Source: GCA-003244245 sp035463315 (GTDB lineage: Bacteria; Actinomycetota; Actinomycetes; Mycobacteriales; Pseudonocardiaceae). From it: 5,619 bases of DNA. Numbering within the stretch: position 1 is the first letter of the stretch; the number at the start of each line of letters is the position of its first letter. Below the pieces are notes generated by a model that did no database searches, was not told where the DNA came from, and was given only the letters and a program-made list of their open reading frames with translations. This document shows, piece by piece, positions 1 to 5,619 of the stretch. A program made the translations under genes and the position numbers. The DNA lies in assembly GCA_035463315.1 (NCBI GenBank), contig DATHTJ010000372.1, positions 1-5,619 of the forward strand. Reading direction: 5' to 3'.

Positions 1-26
1 CGTGAAACATTTTCTAGCACGGTCCC

Positions 27-1016
27 ATGCTCGATAGCTACCGTCGTTTTCTGGTCACCGGCGGTCTGGGCTTTGTCGGCTGACACCTTACCGAAGCACT
101 CATCAGGTTGGGCAAACAGGTCACGGTTTTTGACAGCACGCGCACCGCGATCGATACCCGCCCGCCCCCAGGAGCTATGCTTCGGGTAGCAGATGTTCGC
201 GACTCCAGAGAAGTCGCCGAGGCGGTCACTAACGTGGACGTGGTTTTTCATCTGGCCGCTAATGCCAGCGGAACGTTGTCAATCACTCAACCACGTCTTG
301 ATTTCGAGAGCAACGCGGTGGGAACGTTCTCGCTAGCCGAGGTACTGCTCGACAGCGACATTCAAAGGTTGGTGTACGTTTCATCTGCATCGGTGTACGG
401 TACTCCACGGCACTTTCCGATGGATGAGGATCACCCGACCCGTCCGTTCGTTCCCTATGGCGCATCGAAGCTCAGTGGAGAACTCACCTGCCTGGCCTTA
501 CACCGCGCATGTGGGCTTCCGGTGGTGGTCGGCCGGCCGTTTTGCATCTACGGACCGCGCACCAATCCGGCCGAAGAGATGGTCGAGGTTGGCCGTTATC
601 TTCGGTGGCACCTCAATAATCAGCCCATCCAGATTATTGGTGATCCCGATCGGAAGACTCGTGACTTCGTGCATGTCGATGACCTTGTGGCGGGCCTGCT
701 GACGATCGCTGATCGGGCCAGCCTCGGCGAGGTTTTCAATATCGGCTCCGGCCAGGAGACATCAATGCGACAGCTGGTCGACACGATCGGCGCTGCGACC
801 GGACGGGAACCTGCTGTTCAGGTGATATCCGAAATTGCGGATGATACTTACCGTCTCGTTGCTGATATCTCCAAGCTGACCGGACTAGGTTATCGACCAG
901 CTGTGCCTTTCTGCGAGGGAATACGCAAGCTGGCCGAGGCACTGGGCCCGACTCCCGAACTGCCCGCCACGCCGACTATCTTCGCACGTGGTCAGCGAGC
1001 CGAGTCCTCTATTTGA
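27..1016 (+). pseudogene. NAD-dependent sugar epimerase/dehydratase (extended SDR), interrupted by an in-frame TGA
   Basis: Extended short-chain dehydrogenase/reductase, the family of UDP-glucose 4-epimerase (GalE) and dTDP-glucose 4,6-dehydratase; such enzymes act on nucleotide sugars with bound NAD in the cytoplasm. Read from ATG 27 it spans 329 codons, normal for the family. In-frame stops at 3 and 15 bound the start; I see no clear ribosome binding site. Visible in order: Rossmann motif TGGLGFVG (codons 11-18), Asp36 ending the second strand, HLAA (75-78), SSASVYG (119-125), catalytic Tyr144/Lys148 in YGASK, RPF (170-172), RDFVHVDD (212-219), FNIGSG (237-242). Codon 19 (81-83) is TGA, where relatives usually carry Ser or Arg before His. 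No other stop or frameshift is seen, so inactivation would be recent, or the TGA is a sequencing error. A restart at TTG 108 would lack the cofactor loop. The gene is about 50-55% GC in sampled lines and has a TTA codon at 498-500, unlike its neighbours, suggesting transfer. Family confident; substrate unknown. Confidence -1.
81..83 (+). other. Premature TGA in the Rossmann cofactor motif
   Basis: The frame from ATG 27 reads L-V-T-G-G-L-G-F-V-G, then TGA, then H-L-T-E-A-L. Homologous proteins continue through this point with Ser, Arg or a similar residue. A single change from CGA (Arg, C to T) or TCA (Ser, C to G) would create the stop. The codons on both sides match the family, so this is a point change and not a misplaced gene boundary. 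Confidence -1.
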
Positions 1017-2185
1017 TGACTCGACTTTAGCGCCGCACAGTCAGACGATCGCTTGACTGGCCCGCGGGATGGTAGTGCCTGATGCACCGCCGGTTCCGGG
1101 TGGCCGTGGTGGGCGGCCGCGGCCACTACGGCACGGGTTACCGCGTTGACGGTGGTCCGCTCCAGGAGTACCAGAGCCGAGCCGCCGAACCCGCCGCCGG
1201 TCATCCGGGCACCCAGCGCTCCAGCGGCGCAGGCGGCCTCCACCGCGCAATTTAGCTCCGGGCTCGACACTTCGAGGTCGTCGCGCAGGGAGGCGTGCGA
1301 GGCGTTCAGCAGCGGTCCGATGTCCCGGAGCCGGCCTGACTCCAGCATCGCCACGACCGCCCGCACCCGGGCAATCTCGCTCACCACATGTCGGGCCCGC
1401 CTGTGCAGCAGGGGGTCGGTCAGGCTGTCCACCTGCTCCCGCTGCGTCTCACGCAAGCTGGGCACGCCCAGCGCGGTCGCGGCCTGCTCCGCGCTGCGCC
1501 GACGTGCGGCGTACTGGCCATCGACGATCCGGTGCGGTGCCCGGGTGTTGACGATGAGCAGGATCAGTCCAGCGGTCACCAGGTCCAGCGGCACCTGCCG
1601 CATGGTTTGGTCCCGGCAATCCAGCAGCAAGGCGTGCCCGTCGATGCAGCACAGGGATGCGATCTGGTCCATCCCTCCGGTTGGCGCACCGACGATCTCG
1701 TTCTCGGCGCGGCGGCACGCCGCCGCAAGCATGACCCGCCCGGTGCTGGTTGCGGCCAGTCCAAGCCCGCACAGCGCGTCCACCGCCAACGCCACGGCGC
1801 ACTCCAGCGCGGCAGAGGAAGCCAGCCCGGCCCCGGGCGGCACTGACTTCCCGACTAGCACATCAAGCCCACCGGCTGGCTGACCCAGCGCCCAGATCAC
1901 GCCCGCTGGATACGCCGCCCAGCCAGGCGGGTGGCCAGGACCCACCACATCGACAGGTCCCTCCCACGGCTGTGCATCCCGGTGCAGTGACCGCAGCCGC
2001 AGCCGACCGTCGTCCCGGATAGCCGCTGCTACTACGGTGCGTAGTGGCAGCGCCAGCGGCAAGCACAGCCCGCCGGCGTAATCAACGTGCTCGCCGATCA
2101 AGTTCAACCGGCCCGGTGCCGCCCACAGCCCGTCGGGATCCCGGCCGAACGCGGCACGGAAGTCGGCCCGCAACGCAGCACTCAC
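992..2185 (-). CDS. galK: Galactokinase
   Basis: GHMP-family sugar kinase that phosphorylates alpha-D-galactose with ATP to galactose 1-phosphate, the entry step of the Leloir pathway, in the cytoplasm. The 397-residue product shows the galactokinase signature GRLNLIGEHVDYAGG (residues 25-39, with Arg26 and Asp35), the ATP-binding loop GAGLASSAAL (118-127), GGMDQ with the likely catalytic Asp173, and the C-terminal motif ARMTGGGFGGS (327-337). The start is GTG at 2185. Its first bases overlap the galT stop as GTGA, and a GGGAG sits 5 bases upstream, so translation is probably coupled to galT. The family core seems to end near residue 377. The last 20 or so residues (992-1054) are Ser-rich, resemble no GalK ending I know, and run 25 bases into the convergent epimerase gene, so the native stop may have been lost at a junction. 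Function is confident; the C-terminus is uncertain. Confidence -1.
   Translation of the reverse strand: MSAALRADFRAAFGRDPDGLWAAPGRLNLIGEHVDYAGGLCLPLALPLRTVVAAAIRDDGRLRLRSLHRDAQPWEGPVDVVGPGHPPGWAAYPAGVIWALGQPAGGLDVLVGKSVPPGAGLASSAALECAVALAVDALCGLGLAATSTGRVMLAAACRRAENEIVGAPTGGMDQIASLCCIDGHALLLDCRDQTMRQVPLDLVTAGLILLIVNTRAPHRIVDGQYAARRRSAEQAATALGVPSLRETQREQVDSLTDPLLHRRARHVVSEIARVRAVVAMLESGRLRDIGPLLNASHASLRDDLEVSSPELNCAVEAACAAGALGARMTGGGFGGSALVLLERTTVNAVTRAVVAAAAHHGHPEPAVHQALPSRGPVKRSSDCAALKSSHQIEDSAR
1038..1059. repeat. Imperfect palindrome near the galK/epimerase convergent junction
   Basis: The arms CAGTCA (1038-1043) and TGACTG (1054-1059) pair perfectly and flank a self-complementary CGATCG (1046-1051), with two unpaired or wobble positions on each side between them. 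It lies inside the unusual galK tail and 22 bases past the epimerase stop. No T-run follows on either strand, so a terminator role is only a guess. A chance dyad is quite possible. Confidence -1.
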
Positions 2186-3447
2186 CTCAGCTCCCGCAGC
2201 CGGTGCGCGATCTGCTCGGGGGTGGTGTCGTTGAGCCAGACGCCCACGCCGGACTCAGACCCGGCGAGATACTTGAGCTTCCCAGCAGCGCGGCGCACCG
2301 AGAACAGTTGCAGGTGCAGCCGGGCCAGGTCGCGATCTGGACCAATCGGGGCCTGGTGCCAGCCCGCGACATACGGCACCGGTCCGGGGTCGCCCTGGTC
2401 GGCAAAGAAGGCGTCCACTCGCCGCAACAACGCGGGGTAAAGCGTCGCGAGCTCGCAGCGCTCGGCGCTGTTCAGGGCAGCGAAGTCGGGCACCACCCGG
2501 TGCGGCACCAGATGCACCTCCACCGGCCACCGTGCGGCGGCGGGCACATACGCAGTCCACGCCGCACCCCGGTGCACTACCCGCCGCTCGGCCCGCAATT
2601 CAGCGGCAAGCACATCCGACAGCAGGTCGCAACCTGTGCTGTCGCGGTGCGCCGCCGCCCGGGCGAGAAGTCGCTCGGTGCGCGGTGGGACGAAGGGGTA
2701 GGCATAGATTTGGCCATGCGGGTGGTGCAGAGTCACTCCCATCTCCACACCGCGGTTCTCGAAACAGAAGACCTGCCGGACGCCATCCACCCGCGACAGT
2801 GCTGCGGTGCGGTCGGCCCACGCCTTGATCACCGTCGCAGCCCGGCTCGGGGTGAGCCCGGCGAATGAGGAGCCGTGCTCGCTGGTGAAGCAGACCAGCT
2901 CGCACCGCCCGGTTGCCGGCTGCTGTGGCCACAGCGGATCGCCGTCCACCAAGGCCGAGACCGGTCCGGTGAGGTCGAGCTGGGGTCTCAGGGAGGGAAA
3001 CCGGTTATCGAACACCACCACGTCGTAGTCTTCGGCCGGGATCTCGGTCGCGGCACCGTCCCGGCTAGGGCACAGCGGGCACCTTCCGGTCGCAGGAAGG
3101 TACGTGCGCTGCATCCGGTGCGGGGCGAAAATGACCCACTCACCGGTGAGCACGTCCCAGCGCATCATGGGGCGGACCTGCCCCGGGGACAATTCGCGGG
3201 CGTCGTGCAGCACTCGAGTGGCCGCACCCGACGCATAGGGCTCGCGGTCGTCGTAGTAGGTCAGCGCGCGACCGTCAGCCAGCCGGGTGCGAGTGATCCG
3301 CACCGGGATGTGCTGCTCGGTCACGCACTCAGCATGGCGCACAGGTATGACGCTCACCGGGGTCCACACCCCACCCGTGACCGTGCGCACCCCAGCTGCG
3401 TTCCACTCCAGTCCGGGCACCGCACACTCGGAACACTTGGACGCCAC
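2182..3447 (-). CDS. galT: Galactose-1-phosphate uridylyltransferase
   Basis: HIT-superfamily enzyme that swaps galactose 1-phosphate with UDP-glucose to give UDP-galactose and glucose 1-phosphate, the second Leloir step. The longest frame encodes 421 residues. The zinc-ligand pair CPLC is at 123-126, YDVVVFDNRFPSL at 141-153, FENRG at 229-233, and the catalytic HPHGQ at 242-246, whose second His (244) carries the UMP in this family. GWHQAP (362-367) and GKLKYLAGSESG (389-400) complete a normal C-terminal half. The start is uncertain. The longest frame begins at GTG 3447, but similarity to known GalT begins near residue 50 (RITRTRLADGR), so GTG at 3324 (residue 42) or 3303 (residue 49) are alternatives. 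The extra N-terminus carries C5-x2-C8 and H38-x2-C41, and 31 of its first 41 codons end in G or C, so it may be real. The stop overlaps the galK start by 4 bases, indicating a galTK operon. Function is confident. Confidence -1.
   Translation of the reverse strand: MASKCSECAVPGLEWNAAGVRTVTGGVWTPVSVIPVRHAECVTEQHIPVRITRTRLADGRALTYYDDREPYASGAATRVLHDARELSPGQVRPMMRWDVLTGEWVIFAPHRMQRTYLPATGRCPLCPSRDGAATEIPAEDYDVVVFDNRFPSLRPQLDLTGPVSALVDGDPLWPQQPATGRCELVCFTSEHGSSFAGLTPSRAATVIKAWADRTAALSRVDGVRQVFCFENRGVEMGVTLHHPHGQIYAYPFVPPRTERLLARAAAHRDSTGCDLLSDVLAAELRAERRVVHRGAAWTAYVPAAARWPVEVHLVPHRVVPDFAALNSAERCELATLYPALLRRVDAFFADQGDPGPVPYVAGWHQAPIGPDRDLARLHLQLFSVRRAAGKLKYLAGSESGVGVWLNDTTPEQIAHRLRELR
2191..2195 (-). 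promoter_or_regulatory. Ribosome binding site of galK
   Basis: On the minus strand GGGAG ends 5 bases before the galK GTG at 2185, inside the last codons of galT. It supports the GTG start over any later one and fits translational coupling with galT. Confidence -1.
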
Positions 3448-3450
3448 GCC

Positions 3451-3465
3451 GACAGATCATCCGTC
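3451..3465. promoter_or_regulatory. 15-base dyad in the gap between acetoacetyl-CoA synthetase and galT
   Basis: The plus strand reads GACAGATCATCCGTC: GAC pairs with GTC and GAT with ATC around a central C, with one mismatched pair. It fills most of the 25-base gap and sits 3 bases ahead of the GTG at 3447. It could be a small operator or a weak hairpin for galTK. No matching promoter boxes are convincing, and chance is a fair explanation. Confidence -1.
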
Positions 3466-3472
3466 ATGCCAC

Positions 3473-5398
3473 TCACGGGGCGCGCAGCGCCACGAAGGGC
3501 GCCAGCGAGTCCGGGTTGCGCAATGCGTCGGAGCTGACTGCGCGGGCAGGGTCGACGCCGGCGAGGATCTTCTTGACCGGCACCTCGCACTTCTTGCCGT
3601 TGAGGGTGCGGGGCACCTCATCGATGACGATGAACCGGTTGGGAACGTGCCGGGGCGACAGATCCCGCCGCAGCACCGCACGCAGCCGCGGTTCGACGTC
3701 GGCCAGCGGCACCCCGGCAGCGAGCACCAGAAAACACAGTAACTCGCCCTCCTGGCCGGTGCCGGAGGTGTCGATGACCAGCGAGTCGAGCACCTCGTCC
3801 AGGCCCTCGACCACTGCGTAGAACTCGGCGGTGCCCATCCGCACCCCGCCGCGGTTGAGCGTGGCGTCGGACCGGCCGTAGATCACGCACGAGCCACGCG
3901 GGGTGATCTTGATCCAGTCGCCGTGCCGCCACCGGCCCGGGTAGGCGTCGAAGTACGCCTCGCGCAGCCGCACCCCGTCCGGGTCGTTCCAGAAGAACAC
4001 CGGCATCGAGGGCATCGGCTTGGTGATCACCAGTTCGCCCACCTCGTCGTCCAACTCCGCACCGGCCTCGTCCAGCGCCACCACCGCGGCGCCGAGCGCG
4101 CGGCAGGAGATCTCGCCCTCCCAGACGGGCACGTCCGGCGCGGACCCGACGAAGGCCGTGCACAGGTCGGTCCCCCCGGACACCGAGCAGATCTGCACGT
4201 CCGGGCCGATCTCCTCGGCGATCCAGCGGAACCCCTCCGGAGAAAGCGGCGACCCGGTCGAACCGATCGCCCGCAGCGCGGTGAGGTCCAGCTGCGAGCC
4301 CGGGCGCAGGCCGGCCTTGCGGCAGGACTGGATGAACGGCGCTGAGGTGCCGAAGTAGGTGACGCCCTCGGCCTCGGCCAGCCGCCACAGTGCGCCGATG
4401 TCGGGGTGCGCCGGGCTGCCGTCGTAGAGCACGATCGTCGCACCCACCAGCAGGCCGCTGATCAGGAAGTTCCACATCATCCAGCCGGTGGTGGTGAACC
4501 ACGAGAACCGCTCCCCCGGCCCGAGATCGGCCTGCAGCATCAACGCCTTGAGGTGCTCCACGACGATCCCGCCGTGGCCCTGCACGATGCCCTTGGGCGG
4601 TCCGGTGGTGCCCGAGGAGTAGAGCACCCACAGCGGGTGGTCGAAGTCCACGGCCTCGAACGCCAGCTCGGCACCGGAGTGCGAGGCGAGCAGGTCGTCC
4701 CAGCGCGCCGGCGTCACCGTGGCGCGCAGCGACGGTATCTGCTGGCTCAAGGCGTCCACAGTGGATCGGATATCGAAGTGCCGACCGCCGTAGCGGTAGC
4801 CGTCCACCGCGATCAGCACGGTGGGCGCAAGCTGGGTGAACCGGTCGGCGATCGCCCGGGTCCCGAAGTCCGGCGAGCATGACGCCCACACCGCCCCCAG
4901 GCTGGCCGTGGCGAGAAAGGCCACCAGGGTGTCCGCCGAGTTCGGTGCCAGCGCGACCACCCGGTCCCCCCGCGAGACGCCCAGCGACGCCAGCGCCGAG
5001 CGCGCCGCGGCCACCCGCTGCCGCAGCTGGCCACAGCTCAACTGATCCCGGAACCCGTCCTCGCGACGGACGATGACCGCCGGGTCGTCGTCACCTTTGC
5101 CGGGCCCGGGAGCCAGGGCGTGCTCGGCGTAGTTCAGGGTCGCGCCAGGAAACCACCGCGCCCCTGGCATCGCGGCGTCGGCGAGCACTCGCTGCGGCGT
5201 TGCGTGAAACCGGACCCCGGCGAACTCGACGAACGCCCCCCAGAACCCCTCCAGGTCAGCCACCGACCAGCGCCACAGCGCGTCGTAGTCAGGAACCTGG
5301 ACCCCGCGGGCGGAGGCCAACCATCCGCGGAACCCCGCCATTCGCGAGCGGGCGACGGTGGCCGGGTCGGGCTGCCACAGGATCCGCGGCTCGCTCAT
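3473..5398 (-). CDS. Acetoacetyl-CoA synthetase (acetoacetate-CoA ligase)
   Basis: ANL-superfamily adenylating enzyme that activates acetoacetate with ATP and CoA to acetoacetyl-CoA, AMP and pyrophosphate in the cytoplasm, feeding ketone-body and leucine-derived carbon into central metabolism or polymer synthesis. The 641-residue length is typical. Visible features: an N-terminal lead with W8 and a DYDALWRWSV stretch (37-46), typical of this subfamily; the P-loop-like SSGTTGPPKG (261-270) followed by IVQGHGGI; the long FSWFTTTGWMMWNF segment (298-311) shared by acetoacetyl-CoA synthetases; SGGTDLCTAF (407-416); the hinge GRSDATLNRGG (508-518); and C-terminal PRTLNGKKCEVPVKKIL (596-612), whose Lys after the Gly (602) is the expected adenylation lysine. 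The start is ATG 5398, with AGGA 7 bases upstream. It lies 25 bases ahead of the longest galT frame on the same strand, so co-transcription is possible though the pathways are unrelated. Acetyl-CoA synthetase is a less likely alternative, given the EVPVKKIL ending. Confidence -1.
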   Translation of the reverse strand: MSEPRILWQPDPATVARSRMAGFRGWLASARGVQVPDYDALWRWSVADLEGFWGAFVEFAGVRFHATPQRVLADAAMPGARWFPGATLNYAEHALAPGPGKGDDDPAVIVRREDGFRDQLSCGQLRQRVAAARSALASLGVSRGDRVVALAPNSADTLVAFLATASLGAVWASCSPDFGTRAIADRFTQLAPTVLIAVDGYRYGGRHFDIRSTVDALSQQIPSLRATVTPARWDDLLASHSGAELAFEAVDFDHPLWVLYSSGTTGPPKGIVQGHGGIVVEHLKALMLQADLGPGERFSWFTTTGWMMWNFLISGLLVGATIVLYDGSPAHPDIGALWRLAEAEGVTYFGTSAPFIQSCRKAGLRPGSQLDLTALRAIGSTGSPLSPEGFRWIAEEIGPDVQICSVSGGTDLCTAFVGSAPDVPVWEGEISCRALGAAVVALDEAGAELDDEVGELVITKPMPSMPVFFWNDPDGVRLREAYFDAYPGRWRHGDWIKITPRGSCVIYGRSDATLNRGGVRMGTAEFYAVVEGLDEVLDSLVIDTSGTGQEGELLCFLVLAAGVPLADVEPRLRAVLRRDLSPRHVPNRFIVIDEVPRTLNGKKCEVPVKKILAGVDPARAVSSDALRNPDSLAPFVALRAP

Positions 5399-5405
5399 AT
5401 TCCAT

Positions 5406-5409
5406 TCCT
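5406..5409 (-). promoter_or_regulatory. Ribosome binding site of the acetoacetyl-CoA synthetase gene
   Basis: On the minus strand AGGA lies 7 bases upstream of ATG 5398, a good Shine-Dalgarno distance, and supports this ATG as the start. It is just outside the large hairpin at 5417-5460. Confidence -1.
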
Positions 5410-5416
5410 AGCAGGG

Positions 5417-5460
5417 CCGTGAGTGCGTCACAGTGGTCTCACACTGATCCGCACTCACGG
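5417..5460 (-). terminator. Long hairpin between the right-edge gene and the acetoacetyl-CoA synthetase gene
   Basis: An 11-base arm CCGTGAGTGCG (5417-5427) is the exact reverse complement of CGCACTCACGG (5450-5460). Inside it, CAGTG (5431-5435) pairs with CACTG (5442-5446) around a 6-base loop, leaving a symmetric 3-by-3 internal bulge. The stem begins 5 bases past the stop codon of the upstream gene, the usual place for an intrinsic terminator. No T-run follows on the minus strand, although actinomycete terminators often lack one. The structure also lies only 7 bases ahead of the next gene's ribosome binding site, so it could instead be an operator or a leader structure controlling acetoacetyl-CoA synthetase. 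The inverted repeat is certain; its role is inferred. Confidence -1.
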
Positions 5461-5465
5461 GAGCG

Positions 5466-5619
5466 TCAGCGCAGATGGCAGTCGAACCAGTTCAGCGTGC
5501 GCGCCCAGGTCTCCTCGGCGGTGGACTGGTCAGTGTCGAGGCAGTAGTGCACCAGGTCGGTGGCCACCTGGGCGGAATGGGCCGCGTCCCGCAGCTTGTG
5601 TACCTCCGGGTCGGGTACC
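5466..5619 (-). CDS. C-terminal end of an unidentified protein, possibly an alpha/beta hydrolase (partial)
   Basis: An open minus-strand frame enters from the right edge and ends at TGA 5468-5466, giving 50 residues plus stop. The start is outside the window. The fragment begins VPDPEVHKLRDAAHSA and ends ETWARTLNWFDCHLR. The closing pattern of Trp, Thr-Leu, Trp-Phe-Asp and His-Leu-Arg resembles the last helix of dienelactone-hydrolase-like or prolyl-oligopeptidase-like alpha/beta hydrolases. No catalytic residue can be assigned, so the family is a tentative guess. Third codon positions are strongly G or C, and a large hairpin follows directly after the stop, both supporting a real gene end. 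It lies 67 bases upstream of the acetoacetyl-CoA synthetase start on the same strand. Confidence -1.
   Translation of the reverse strand, partial: VPDPEVHKLRDAAHSAQVATDLVHYCLDTDQSTAEETWARTLNWFDCHLR

Noticed and set aside
1..26. Possible promoter upstream of the epimerase
   Set aside because: Only 26 bases are available, and no convincing -35/-10 pair or Shine-Dalgarno sequence is visible.
81..83. The TGA as a selenocysteine codon
   Set aside because: The position follows the glycine loop, where the family has Ser, Arg or similar and no redox role. I see no convincing selenocysteine-insertion hairpin just downstream, so a nonsense mutation or sequencing error is far more likely.
1146..1883. 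245-residue plus-strand open frame antisense to galK
   Set aside because: It is antisense to a well-supported galactokinase, with low-complexity Ser/Ala/Arg/Pro composition and no motif; a GC-driven shadow frame.
2044..2868. 274-residue plus-strand open frame antisense to galT and the galK start
   Set aside because: It has no recognisable domain and covers the conserved galT coding sequence on the other strand; treated as a shadow.
3618..4889. 423-residue minus-strand open frame inside the acetoacetyl-CoA synthetase gene
   Set aside because: It is an out-of-frame shadow of a clearly identified enzyme. Its product is Arg/Gly/Ala-rich without recognisable motifs, as expected in high-GC DNA.
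3470..5461. CACTCACGGG occurs at both ends of the acetoacetyl-CoA synthetase gene (3470-3479 and 5452-5461), hinting at an insertion duplication
   Set aside because: The match is only 10 bases, one copy includes the gene's own stop codon and the other is part of the hairpin arm. No mobile-element gene or terminal inverted repeats accompany it, so chance is likely.

Overview
The window looks like chromosomal DNA from a high-GC actinomycete. Most of it is strongly GC-biased (hand counts: about 72% GC at 1201-1260 and 80% at 4081-4140), starts are often GTG, and genes are tightly packed with overlapping ends. I cannot name a genus from sequence alone. No gene-free stretch exceeds 300 bases, and I see no tRNA, rRNA, insertion sequence or CRISPR array.

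Left end (1-1016, + strand): one extended short-chain dehydrogenase/reductase of the NAD-dependent sugar epimerase/dehydratase type. It reads as a full-length protein of about 329 codons, except that an in-frame TGA at 81-83 falls immediately after the GxxGxxG nucleotide-binding motif. The gene is clearly less GC-rich than its neighbours (hand counts of 50% at 241-300 and 601-660) and contains a TTA codon. It looks like an imported gene, probably recently inactivated, unless the TGA is a sequencing error.

Middle (992-3447, - strand): galT followed by galK, overlapping by 4 bases (GTGA), encode two enzymes of the Leloir galactose pathway. GalK phosphorylates galactose. GalT exchanges galactose 1-phosphate with UDP-glucose. 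The third enzyme, UDP-glucose 4-epimerase, is not intact here; the broken epimerase at the left is the only candidate in view. The galK 3' end runs tail-to-tail into that epimerase by 25 bases and has a tail that does not look like normal GalK. galT has an N-terminal stretch with paired Cys and His/Cys residues that may be a real extension or a misplaced start.

Right part (3473-5398, - strand): a complete acetoacetyl-CoA synthetase lies 25 bases upstream of the longest galT frame and on the same strand. Co-transcription is possible, but its chemistry (ketone-body, leucine or polyhydroxybutyrate carbon) is unrelated to galactose. Upstream of it, a 67-base gap holds a long near-perfect hairpin. 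The last 50 codons of another minus-strand gene, possibly an alpha/beta hydrolase, run off the right edge.

I did not find a convincing new biological system. The points most worth checking are the stop codon in the epimerase cofactor site, the galK/epimerase junction, the Cys-bearing GalT N-terminus and the 44-base hairpin.
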